NCBI GenBank assembly: GCA_029990175.1
Contig: JARKIP010000049.1
Location: 9,154,001 to 9,218,000, forward strand
From: Petunia secreta
Taxonomy: Eukaryota > Streptophyta > Magnoliopsida > Solanales > Solanaceae
Reading direction: 5' to 3'
DNA length: 64,000 nt
Below are positions 21,415-31,599 of this stretch, in pieces (position 1 is the first letter of the stretch; every line of letters begins with the position of its first letter). Made by a program: the position numbers and the translations under genes. The notes under the pieces were generated by a model. It did not search any database. It was not told the origin of the DNA and was given only the letters and a program-made list of their open reading frames with translations.

Positions 21415-23870
21415 TGACACGACCCAAAATCCGGTTAGGCCGTGCGGGCACCCGACATCTTCCCCTAGACCCGTCGGGCGAACCCTTACCAATTAAATTA
21501 GGAAAATAAATATAATAATTCATATATAAGGACAAGACTTTAAAAAAAATTTACAGACATACTGATACCTCTAAGCTGTACAAAAGAAATTACAGCTGAC
21601 TACCCAACATGCTAGGTTTAGGGCTATCCAGACCAGACATCTAAGAATACAAAAGAAGACAAATACCTCCTGAAGGAAGCAAAATGCAACTGAAATAATA
21701 ACCAATAAACTGGTGGCCATCCAGAATAAAAGCTGGCTCACCCTGACAGCTGAAGTCGTCTTCGCTCCTGAACAACGTGGCGAACTCAGTCCTGGAGCGA
21801 ACCTGCCGAAACGAAATAGGTAGACAAGAAACAAACAACAAACAAGGGTGAGTCAAAAGGACTCAATAAGTGGGGCAGACTAGCCACCTTAAAGAATAGG
21901 ACAGCTAGCCAGGGAGAAAAGAAATAGATACACCAAATTCCTTTTATTTAAATTATATAAAAAAACAGAGTCAGATAACGACCGGAAACACGTAAGAAAC
22001 TTATAAACTCAACCAAGGATGCGTGCCAAAAATATATCAACAAATAAGCAATGCACATATAAGCAGAACAGTAGTCATGTATCGTAAGTCTACACAATGG
22101 TATGAAATGAGATGAACTGATATGAAATGAAATGCACAGGGTCACATGTGCCCATAATCCCATCCCGAAGCGGAATACTCCTGTATTCGGTGGGAATCCA
22201 ATCTGATAACCAACTGGAGCGGAATACTCCTGCTCCTGGGGCGGAATACTCCTGCACCCGATATAATATAAAGCTGAGGCGGAATACTCCTGCACTCTCC
22301 TGGGGCGGAATCCTCCTACCCTCAATATGATACAATGGAGCGGAATACTCCTGCTCCTGGGGCGGAATACTCCTACCCTCAATATGATACAATGGAGCGG
22401 AATACTCCTGCTCCTGGGGCGGAATACTCCTGCACCCAATATGATATGCAATGTAATGCATATGAATGCAATGTGATGTAATAATAACCCTTCACCGGCG
22501 CGGGACTCTCATCGACAGCCGGGAAGTAGATGCCAACTCACAGCCAGAGTACAATGCTCAGTTCCTCAATGCAATACCAACAACAGGACATAACATAAAA
22601 TATACAATGTAAATCCAAAGCTAAGGCGTAATGAGTACGCCTATCGGCAGCTACACACGTAAGGAATACGTGGTAGAAAATCCACGAGGCCAGGTGCCTC
22701 CAAAGAAATGGATATAAACACTTACCTTGTTACAAAGTTAGTACAGCCACTCAATAACCGCTTTGTCCTTTGGATTCATTGCCAAACGATCCCACTGTAT
22801 TCAATAAGCAGAAAAATATATCACATTAGGCTAAAGCCTTCATTCCTCACATCTTAGGGCAATCCAGGTAGGAACCTGATACCCTATTCGCATACGCAAT
22901 ACGCAGGCCAGGCCTAGGTACAGGGTTTATGGTCACATAACCAAACCCCAAATAAATTACATTTATATGTTGCCCATAACTCACTGAGTACGAATATATA
23001 ATCAATTCCATTATCGGGGTCCATTTGACCCTTTAAACTATTAACTGAACTTATTAAAACGATGTCTAATATTCCAAGTTTTACCGTTAAAATATATTTA
23101 AACACACGTAATAAACTTAAATAATATATTAGGATCATTACCTGAATGTTCTGGGGTAAAAATTCTACTTTTCTCCGGCCCCTTTTTCTCATTTTCTGGC
23201 ATTTTCCCAGCCTCTGCGTCATTTTCTTAATTCCTGTCAATGTTTGCGTTTTGTTTTGTTTTCTGTAAAAGTGATCTTAGGTGAGCATATAAGCTCACCA
23301 TTAAACCGCCATACAGTTTTTCCTTTTTTTTTTTTTTTTTTTTTTGTCTTTTGTCTTTTTCTCTTTTCTCTTTTCTTTTTTCTTTTCGCGACGAAAATTA
23401 AAACGATACCCTATGATATTCGAAATAATTCCAACTTTTGCATACGAGTTATAAAAAATATATGTAACATACTCGCGAAGGCGGATCTCAAATTGGACTC
23501 CCGAAACTCAAGATGCGAATTTAAATAGAAAAGAAGTCAAATTATTTAACTTTCGGCATTTTAGCGGAAACTAGCCGAACAACATCGAAATTTACTTTCG
23601 AAAGTTTACAAAAATCACACATAATCATACGAACCTAACGGCACTTTCGGATTTCGAATCGGAGCTCATTCGGTAAAAACCGAGCTTGAAAATCTCTTTT
23701 TAATATTTATTGCCAATATAAACTGAAACCTTCTTCCGATGCCTACCAAACGAGGTCTGATTTAGCTCAAATTTTACAGACAGGTTCTAATGGACATTAC
23801 GAATATTTTAAAATTATCGGCACGCCAATCGGAGTCCTAACTTCCGAAACGACTAACCGAGGTCGTTTCA
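21415..23870 (-). repeat. 5' LTR of Element 2 (2456 bp)
   Basis: It is the twin of 15725-18181. Differences by eye include AAATA/ATATA near 21525, GGAGT/GGAAGC near 21676, ACTAAAC/ACTCAAC near 22009, TGCATT/TGTATT near 22184 and GACTGACC/GACTAACC near 23853. Confidence 0.9.
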
Positions 23871-23875
23871 AGGGC
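23871..23875. repeat. Right target-site duplication of Element 2 (AGGGC)
   Basis: It matches 15720-15724. The interrupted CACTA1a exon continues with GTTCCCAGACTAGG. Confidence 0.92.
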
Positions 23876-25607
23876 GTTCCCAGACTAGGCGATCCCACAC
23901 AGTCCACTAGTCCGTCTGGGTCGACTCAGCCGCCTTCCGGCCCATCTAGCCCTACCTGCCCTTCGGTACAGCAGGAGATTCCTTACTATGATCGGAGATC
24001 GCCCTATTACATCGGTGAGCCTGGCACATGGGAAGACGGGCGGTTGATTATTTATCCTAAGGGGGATAACAGGTAAGTATAGTATTTTTGAAGTTCTTAT
24101 CTATTATAGTAGTAAGTTTTTAAATGTTAGTATTTCTATTAACCCTTCTGTTTTTTTATATAGCTTTTGCCCCAACACTGATGCTACTCCTGTGGTGACG
24201 AAATGCATGAAATCTCAATGGAAAGAATCGTGGCCATCCTGGAGCGCTGTGCCCCCTCAAGTAAAGCAACGGATAATGCAAGCTTTTGAGGTGATAAATA
24301 TGCATACGGTTTATCACTAATTGCAGGTTTTTTTAATGATTATGTTTAAATAAAATATTTTGATGAATATTGCAGGTTCAGTGTAAGTGGCATCCGGCTC
24401 TGGACTATAAAGTCCGTTCTAACTTCCCCAAGAAATGCGGGGAGTTATTCAAGAACGCAATGTATAATGCGTGCAGAAAAGGGAAAATGCCCGGCTTCCT
24501 CTATGATCATCAATGGAGAGAGCTGCAGCAATATTGGGATACTCCCGAATTTCAGAAGAAGAGCGAACAAGAGAAGAAAGCGCGGGCATCAAGTAAGGGT
24601 GGATCGCTGCATACCGGTGGCTCAGTTAGCGCTGCGACGCAGAAGATGCGCTTGGTAAAGTAATTTAATTTATAAGAATTACTATAATAATTTATTTTTT
24701 ATCTAACTTGTTCTCTTCTTTAATTTGTAGGAAAAGCAAGAAAACCGGACTATTCCACTCTCTGAAATGCACAAGATCCGCCATATCAAGAAAGATAAAA
24801 AGGGCGGAGAAACCTGGGTCGAGCCTCGCGCACAAAAGACCTGGGTAAGTAATTAAATTCAAACTAAAGTCGCGCCAATCCTTCAACTTTTAAACTTCAT
24901 ATTTGTACCGTTGATATATTCCTGTTTTTCAGGAAAGAGCTACAAAGGCCGTTGAGGACTGGACCGGGACTCAACAATCTGAATGCGGAAGCAGTACCCC
25001 AGCACCGCTAACGCTCGAGCAAGAAACCAATTTATGGTTGGAAGCGGTCGGAGGGGTGAAGAAGGGGTCCGCTTATGGCCTTGCAACTCTGTATTCATCT
25101 GGCAAGCATAAATCGAACTATTTGGGCTCGTGTTCTACTGCGCCTTCAAGCTATGTAACTCCTGAAAAAATGACTCGGATGGAACAGGAGATTGAAGAAC
25201 TGAAAAGACAAAATGAAGCTATGCGCTTAGCACAGGAGGCTCATCAAAGACAAATGCATGAAATGATGCAACAGCTCCTAAGGAACCAAAAAAAGGCAAA
25301 GGAAACCATGATAGCTCGGGAAAGAGCAAGAGCAGGCGTCGCCACCATTCGCCGGCTCAGTCTGATGCCGAGTCTAGTTCGGCTTCTAGCCAGTAGTAGT
25401 GATTGTTGAACTTTAAACTGTTTGTTAAGTTTGTTTGATTATTGTAACACTTGAACTAATGTTGAAAGACTCCTTTCTATTGTTTGGCTTTTTTAGCCTT
25501 GTTTGAATATCGTTTATGAATGTGTTTTGTCTGGATTTTCTGCGTGTTGCTGAATTTACAGGTGGTGTAGGGCTAATTTCAGCTTTTATGTTGCAGGTTT
25601 TTACAGG

Positions 25608-25840
25608 TTTTCGACCGACTTTCGGTCGATAGTTGGTCAAAAAAAATTACCAGCCTTTCGATCGAAATTTTGTTCGACCGAATTTCGGTCGAAGAACATG
25701 TCACTTTAGTCCATGTTCTTCGACCGAATTTCGGTCGAAGTCGGTCGACGTTCGACCGATTTTCGGTCGAAGAGCTATTTTCGACCTTATTTGGCTCGAC
25801 CACCACGATCGGTCGAAATACGGTCGATAGCTGTAGGTCG
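25608..25840 (+). repeat. CACTA1a 3' subterminal palindrome block
   Basis: Repeated TTCGACCGAATTTCGGTCGA units in near-perfect palindromes occupy this block. CACTA transposases bind such clustered subterminal repeats. Related but sparser motifs lie inside the CACTA1b 5' end at 30286-30430. Several short frames across this block on both strands are palindrome artefacts. Confidence 0.85.
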
Positions 25841-26075
25841 AAGTCCACATGTAAATCATTTACGGTGCAGCCAGCTAGTTTGGCTGGACACAGTTTGACA
25901 TAGTGATGATCTCAAGTCTAGAGCAAATGAGCAATCACTTGGCTGATTGATAAAAGGGAGCTTCGATTCAAATGACGACCTCAAACATGGGCTGTAAGCA
26001 GCATTTGAGGAATTTACTTATACTGGGAATGTTGTATACCAAAGAAAAGAGAGAAGAGTTGCTTCTCTTTATAAC

Positions 26076-26126
26076 AATAAAAGAACTTCTATTCTCAATC
26101 TCAAAAAAAAAAAAAAAAAAAAAAAA
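26076..26126 (+). repeat. Poly(A) signal followed by a 24-base A-tract (retroposed transcript end)
   Basis: AATAAA at 26076-26081 is followed 21 bases later by 24 A (26103-26126). That is the layout of a polyadenylated RNA copied back into DNA, as in a processed pseudogene or LINE. The body upstream cannot be identified. Confidence 0.6.
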
Positions 26127-26404
26127 GTCCTAATCTCTTTCTAAATAAAAATTAGGAACTTCTATGTTTTTCCTACTTTCTTTTCTAGAAAAAAACAAGA
26201 AAGACTAAACAAAGTGAACTTTCTCCTGACACTATAAAATGAAAAGAGCCTTCTCCTAAGGAATTCACGCAGCCACGCAGTGAGCACAAAGCGAACTATT
26301 CTTTCGCCTTTTACTAAAGAATACCGTGTGCGCGCTGCAATTAGTGGCATACGCCTATTTTTGGAGGGGTTCTCTTCATTGAGTTCCCCCTACAATTCTA
26401 GTTT

Positions 26405-26488
26405 AAACCTTGTAATGTGATGTTTAGTAGGTATATAAGTGGAACTAAACCTTGTAATGTGATGTTTAGTAGGTATATAAGTGGAACT
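26405..26488 (+). repeat. 42 bp tandem duplication
   Basis: AAACCTTGTAATGTGATG begins at 26405 and again at 26447, with identical sequence through GGTATATAAGTGGAACT in both copies. Confidence 0.9.
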
Positions 26489-27511
26489 ATGTTAGATGCT
26501 TTTATGGCCTTTTTTCAATGTTATTTTTTCTGAATGGAAATGTCGATTACTCCAGATGGAATGCCCTGTCTGATAGTTGATAAATCTTAAACAAAAATAT
26601 TTTTAAATTTTTTTGCGGTAACCATATACCTCACCAAAATCCTAGTCAACTAATTCTGCACCAAAATCTCTTAATGGGAGTTTCCTTATAAACCAGTATC
26701 CTTAACATCTGACATGCAATTATATTAGTAGTTCATTTACTATTTTTTGTTTTTGCTTAAACTGTTGTATTGGTTGAAGAAGCATATAATTTTATATGCT
26801 TGCACTTCCGTTTGGCCTGATGACTGTTATAGTTTTTCTTGAATCAACTGAAAAATTATCCGGACGAAAGACAATAAACGATGAATAGAACGGGCGATAT
26901 GCAAATTAGCAGATTAGCTATACGGACGATAGGCAAACAAGCAAGATGATTGAATAGATCAAAGTTATTATGTGATCGAGCAGAGTAACCTGGATGGCGA
27001 CTAGTAAGTAAGCGGGTGATAAACACAAAGAATTGATCAACTACTTGAACAAAGGGTAAATGAACTGATTGATCAATTTAAGTTGGGGTGATGCGATGAA
27101 ATAAAACAAAGTAAATAGACGCTAGTGAGAAAATGGGCGATAAGCGCAAACAACTTGATTAATTAATGCTGATACGTTCTTAGGCTGATAATAATGATTT
27201 TAACTAGAACCAGTCAAATAAAGCAATAATGATAATTAACGGATCAAAGGAAACAAGATAATGATGAAAGCAATAAATAAACAAAGCGGTAAAGCTTATT
27301 GATTTATTTGAATGCTCGTGCTCTGGCAAGAAGGTGAGCTTCGTGCAATGGTGATTGAAATAATTTGTGGTGGCGATAGAGCACTTAAAATGCTAAAAAG
27401 GGATTTAATTGTTTAAAAGAACGTAAAAATTACAATGGGGGAGAGGGTTGTATTTATAGTTGAAGACTCCTAGATCTAGCACGACTCCACCTTTCGCACC
27501 TTTAATAAGGC

Positions 27512-27707
27512 ATACCTTTCTCGGCCTTTTGGCTAAGATCAAGTGTAGTATCTGTTCTTATCAGTTTAATATCTGATATGTGAGTCATCGACTCACACGA
27601 TCTTAACTCAATTTTTTAAGGGGGAAAGTCCATCACAATAGCTTGCTATTGGGGCTTTCAAGTGTCGTCTTGGCGTTGCACTACTGCCTTGGCCTGGCAC
27701 ACCCCAC
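27512..27707 (+). ncRNA. U2: U2 snRNA, copy B (promoterless, probably silent)
   Basis: It is nearly identical to copy A, with differences seen in ACGATCTTAACTC for ACGATATTAACTC and AAGGGGG for AAAGGGG after the Sm-like site. The branch-recognition GTAGTATC and the stem IIb arms are intact and a 3' box follows. The 0.7 kb that holds the USE and TATA-like box in copy A is absent: the U2 start is preceded by CGCACCTTTAATAAGGC, so no snRNA promoter is visible. It is best read as a U2 pseudogene created by the duplication plus deletion, unless a promoter exists farther upstream. Confidence 0.85.
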
Positions 27708-27834
27708 CAAGTGTAGTTTAAAATTTAATGTTTTTCAATATATTTTAAAGTGTCAAAAGTAAAGCCTTAACCTTCCTCATTTGTCTGAATTTCCAATGCA
27801 GGTTTGGGTTTCAAGTGTTTAATAGAGAATCCAA

Positions 27835-27928
27835 TTCTCGAGCCGAGGATCTATGGGAAACAGCCTCACACTGCCTCACACAAGGTAGGGGTAAGGTCTG
27901 CGTCCCACTTGTGGGATCACATTGTTGT
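27835..27928 (+). repeat. SINE 3'-part fragment, copy B
   Basis: Same as 12515-12608, carried along by the segmental duplication. Confidence 0.7.
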
Positions 27929-27983
27929 AATGGAGGACCCAATTGGCAGAAGGAGAAAACAAAGCAGTTACTGGTTGTTTTAA

Positions 27984-28482
27984 TTGCATCTTTTTATGAG
28001 GAGCCTTATACCTCGAGCTAAGATTTTGAGAGCCAAGATTTTAAAGTGTCAGATTAGGGATGTTTTGATAGACAAAAACATTGGATATAAGGAAACTCGA
28101 TACCAGGAGAATTTAGTGCAGAAGAAGTTGATTAAGACATTGGGCCACTCATCGCGGTGTGTGTTCAGACTTCTTCTTTATTATCTTTATGGCAGCATCT
28201 GGGATATTGAAGTTGAAGTTTGTGGAGGAGTTTATGCAATTGATCGCGGGGATAAGTTCCGTTTGTCCATGGGAAAGATTTTAACATCTAACGAGGAGAA
28301 TATGCTGCAGAGTGGGGTGAAGCAGCTAAAGTAGAGCTCTGGGGCTTTTCAAGTTTGTATGGGAAACGGCAGGAATGAAAGGCGACCTAGAAGTACAAGG
28401 CCATTTGTGGTGCATTGGTGCCAAGAATAAGTCATTTACCTACAGAAATAATATGTTCTTGCTGCATTCTATTAGTTGCTGA
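27984..28482 (+). pseudogene. Broken plant protein gene, copy B (internally deleted)
   Basis: It matches the start of copy A (MRSLIPRAKILRAK) and then jumps to the C-terminal third (IRDVLIDKNIGYKETRYQE). About 760 bp of the middle is lost, with the filler ATTTTAAAGTGT at the junction. The fused frame stops at 28332-28334 where copy A reads on (AGCAGAG became AAGTAGAG), while homology continues to about 28482. It is non-functional. The family is not recognised. Confidence 0.7.
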
Positions 28483-29056
28483 TGCGAGCCTTCTCTCCGA
28501 CAATGAGAACTAGAATGGTCATACTAGAGGATGGCGTATTCATCACTGAAAGTGCTTAGTAGATTAATATGTGATCAACTTTTTGCTGCCATTGAGATGC
28601 AGTCATCATTTTCAGGATGTTAGTTATGTTGGGGAAAGTTTTAATGTCCGAGTAACAGGATTATTATCGCAGAAAGTTTTAATGTCCGAGTAACAGGACA
28701 ATTATTGCTTCATCTTCATCTGTTTGGGGTACTTTTGTGCTTATTTTCTTTTGATCCTCCATATGCCACTAAACTAACCAGTTCAGTGTAGTTGGAAGAG
28801 TGATCTGGCCAGTTCTAGTGAAAAGCATGGAGAAGGTAACATTAAGAAATCTGTTTTGTTGTTTTCCATTTTATAACTAAGAAAATGTAGCAAAAAACTT
28901 TCATGTATTACAGTTGAACTCTTTCTTTTATGATTATTAGTGCTCCTTTCTGTTTTATTGAAGCTGATACTGACAAGACTAAAATTCGGAGCTTCTTTGC
29001 TATCTTTAGGAGGCATTAATAATCAGTTGATCCACATGTCAAACTAGATTCTGGGG

Positions 29057-30115
29057 TTGATTTGTCCAACTTCAGTGCAGGTATTTGCAAAAGGCTAATA
29101 TTCAGACCACATATCAAAACTGCTGGGCTTATTGCATTTGGTAGAATTCTCTCAGCTCAATGCAAAATGCAGTGATCAGGCATTTCTTAATACAGCTGTA
29201 CAGAATGAAATAGGTTGCTATATTGTCATATTAGTTTAGAGAAAATGAGATTCTCACGAAGACAACAAAATGATGTCCCAGATTAGGTACTATACCAGGA
29301 AAAATACCTGTAAATTTGTCTTAATGGTCTTCAAGCATCTCCAATATCATCAGCTTTAACAAGCAGCAACCTCAGAATTTTTAAAAGCAATGGAACTGCA
29401 CTCTACGATCTAATACTCAAGTCACTTACTAGTTACTATTACCTCTTCTTACTATAGGAATAACAATAAAAGCAATTACGCCTCAATATCAAACTAGTTA
29501 GGGTCGGTAATGCCTCTTTTTGTAATCTATTATTAAAAGTAGTACCTTGGAACAAATTTCTTGTGGCTACATGTAAAGATGTATTACATCTTATCACGCT
29601 CATTCAATATTGAATTATCCTCCAATATTTCCTACACCGGAGGGGTATCTTTACCTTCAAAAGTCTTGTGAAGAGCAGTTTGGCCTTTTTATCTTTGATG
29701 AATATTATATATATTTGGATCTCGCACTTTACATGTGTAGGAGGCTACACCTAGCAGCTGTGTTTAGTGCAGTTTTACCTTCATTCCTGACAATTTGTGA
29801 GTTCCCATTTGCATCTAAAATAGCATTCACCAAATTTTTGGTAGTTGAATAAAAAGGTCTTTGTATTGAGGAGTTGCATACTTCACAAAGTCGAGGTACA
29901 TTGAAATTGAATTGATTTATCATCACTGCATTTGTCGAAAAAATCATGAAATTCAGTCTCAGACATGACAAATGGGAATAAAACTGCAAATGCACTTACA
30001 ATAAATCTTCAGACAAAACAAGGCAGGCAAAGTGATTCCAACATCGGCCTCAAATGTGCAACGGCAAACAAAGTGTCGCTCGCAGCTCTGTCCCATAACA
30101 CTGATCTTCTTCCTT
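29057..30115. other. Spacer, no feature recognised
   Basis: AT-rich sequence with scattered short frames on both strands (for example 29610-29852 +, 29729-29995 -), none with a family signal. It continues segment B beyond the point where segment A breaks off, so it probably represents the original sequence next to the duplicated segment. Confidence 0.4.
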
Positions 30116-30252
30116 ACAAGTATGGTAGGTCACAACACAAGGCGATGGAAACAAGACAAGGACACAGCGATGGAATCATTAAATAAGAAGGGATCACAAC
30201 ACAAGGCAATGAAATTATTAAACAAGACCAAGTCACAACACAAGGCGATGTA
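30116..30252 (+). repeat. Short tandem repeat flanking the CACTA1b terminus
   Basis: GTCACAACACAAGGCGATG-like units, with variants of GGAATCATTAAACAAGA between them, occur at least three times up to the CACTA start. Inverted relatives are at 14547-14628 and direct ones at 14815-14870. Confidence 0.7.
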
Positions 30253-31599
30253 CACTACTAAAAAAACTGTATTTTGCGACTACCACTGTTCGACCGTCGA
30301 TCGATTTTCGGTCGAACAGTTAACTTAGTCAAAACTGTTCGACCGAAAATCAGTCGAAATAGCTGTTCGACCGATTTTTGGTCGAACAAAAAATTTTTTT
30401 TGTACCTATCGACCGAATTGGTCGGTCGGACCACCCTTTATATTTTTCAGCAGCGCCCCTCTCCTCCATTTCTATCTTCTTCCCCAATTATCAAAAACCC
30501 TCTGAACACTCCCCAAGCGTGAAAAACCCGAAAACCACCATAACCCACCCCCAAAATCAAAAATCAAACACATTCTACCCTCCTAAACACTACCTATAAC
30601 AAGAAATTCAAGGTAAATTCTTAAATTTAGGGTTATTTTAATTACTTTGTAAAACTTAAACCTTAACTTTTTAACTCTTTTTTTTTTTTTTTTGTAGTTT
30701 TAAAGCATATAACTAGTGGGGAATCATTAGTAGGTGCTATTGGAGCATAAATCAACCTCGAGATAAGGTTTTTTTATTTTATTTTATTAAATCCAAATTT
30801 AATTATATATTTAATTATTTTTTAACTTTGGCCTATAATGTTGCATAGGTAGTTAATTATTAGTTAGCAAACTTTATTGTAGTTATTGTTGATGATGATG
30901 AACTTGTTTGGTGTTGTTAGCTATTATAAAGTTAGGTTTGTATTGTTTGGGATTGTTGTAGTTGTTGGAATTGTTTGGTAGTCTTGTTTGGAATGTGTTG
31001 TTGCTTTGGTATTGTTGAGAAGATGAACATGTTATGCCTAAAACGAATAAGTTTTTGTTGGTTTGAATTGCTTTGATAATAGTAATTAATATGGTGTTAT
31101 TAAAAAATATTGTTTGTTTAGGGCAAAAAAATGGCAAAATATTATAAAAAATCATACATATTGTTTCTCAATCTGTACTTTGATGTTTTGTTTTTTTAAT
31201 AGGCTAGTTTAATGTACTTATATAATTATAAACATAAGAAGATATTTGTATTCTTATTTTTGTGCAATGAATGTGTTCATTGTTCCTTAAGTAATGTGAA
31301 TGTGTCAACAGGTATGAAGAAAGTGTTTAGTCGAAGGAAAAAGGCAGGTGAGCCTTCAGGTGAGCCGGCACAGGACACTCCTACCTCTCAGGTGCCGCAT
31401 CACCTTCCTACAGGAGCACCTTCAAGATACAGTCCAGACTTTTTCAGGCCACCCGGCATGTCTCAGGTTCCGCATTCGCTTCCTACAGGAGCACCTACAG
31501 GTTACAGTCCAGATATTTTCAGGCCACCTGGCATGTCTCAGGGCCATCCTGGTTGGCGGCATAACTTCTGTAGTTATGACATGACTGAGACCCAGGCCG
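30253..31599 (+). mobile_element. CACTA1b: 5' part of a CACTA1-family element, cut by CACTA2
   Basis: It begins with the terminal sequence CACTACTAAAAAAACTG, followed by TTCGACC/GGTCGAA subterminal motifs to about 30430 and a leader with likely 5' introns. The first coding exon runs from ATG 31314 to 31599. CACTA2 starts at 31600 inside this exon. From about 31072 the sequence is nearly identical to CACTA1a from 15132. The rest of the element must lie beyond the right end of CACTA2, outside the window. Confidence 0.85.
31314..31599 (+). pseudogene. CACTA1b Transposase_24-type gene, first exon fragment
   Basis: It starts MKKVFSRRKKAGEPSGEPAQ and has the two SQVPHxLPTGAP repeats. The frame stays open to the CACTA2 junction. 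It keeps the A that CACTA1a lost (GATATTTTC against GATTTTTC), so this copy shows the undamaged frame of the N-terminal region. The ATG lies after CAACAGGT, and a CAG acceptor two bases before it suggests a 5' leader intron. The downstream exons are not in the window. Function as for the CACTA1a gene. Confidence 0.75.

Larger units (their letters stand above)
15725..23870 (-). mobile_element. Element 2: complete non-autonomous Tekay-like LTR element
   Basis: An 8146 bp element read on minus: 5' LTR 21415-23870, primer site at 21394-21412, internal region 18182-21414, purine tract 18182-18193, 3' LTR 15725-18181, flanked by AGGGC. The primer site on minus reads TGGTATCAGAGCCAGGTTT, a perfect initiator-Met tRNA match two bases after the LTR. 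The LTRs differ at about 12 positions by eye over 2.46 kb, so insertion is recent. The 3.2 kb internal region has only a decayed gag-like stretch and no pol. It is collinear with Element 1, so the family multiplied in this defective form using proteins supplied by other elements. Confidence 0.93.
15426..25409 (+). pseudogene. CACTA1a Transposase_24-family (Ptta/En/Spm) gene, split by an LTR element
   Basis: Inferred exons: 15426-15724 continuing at 23876-24072, then 24164-24290, 24376-24654, 24731-24844 and 24933-25409. All introns are GT-AG (for example GTAAGT at 24073 and 24845). Exon 3 has the family core, a YKVRSNFPKKCGELFKNAM-like segment ending in KMPGFLYDHQW. The last exon has a charged coiled-coil stretch of about 50 residues (EQEIEELKRQNEAMR). 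The N-terminus is proline-rich with two similar SQVPHxLPTGAP repeats. Such proteins are the second, DNA-binding-type product of CACTA elements. Breaks: Element 2 in exon 1, and one base lost near 15627 relative to CACTA1b. Near 25290 a run of seven A may hide a further shift, because the alternative frame ends in a natural serine-rich tail. Across the empty insertion site the frame is open. Confidence 0.8.
15132..25840 (+). mobile_element. CACTA1a: CACTA (En/Spm) element, 5'-truncated and split by Element 2
   Basis: From 15132 the sequence follows CACTA1b (from 31072) closely. It holds a spliced Transposase_24-type gene and a 3' subterminal block of TCGACCG/CGGTCGA palindromes up to about 25840, but neither terminal CACTA sequence. 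Element 2 (15725-23870) is inserted in its first coding exon. The 5' terminus with about 820 bp of leader, present in CACTA1b, is missing here, and at the right end the terminal bases stop at GGTCGAAG. It cannot move on its own. Confidence 0.8.
25841..26872. other. Spacer between CACTA1a and segment B
   Basis: No gene is recognised. It holds a retroposed poly(A) end at 26076-26126 and a 42 bp tandem duplication at 26405-26488. The last bases before 26873 may be the original left flank of Element 1's target, because segment B shows AATAA here where segment A has the Element 1 LTR. Confidence 0.5.
26873..29056. repeat. Segment B: second, shortened copy of the segmental duplication
   Basis: A direct-orientation copy of 10866-14450. 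It begins with AATAAACGATG and ends with GATTCTGGGG, after which the two copies diverge completely. It lacks the U2 promoter region and most of the pseudogene. A 12-base filler ATTTTAAAGTGT sits at the pseudogene deletion junction. Confidence 0.9.

Noticed and set aside
25579..25903. Several overlapping frames with repeated RPNFGRR/VRPKFGR peptides
   Set aside because: They are translations of the CACTA1 subterminal palindromes on both strands.
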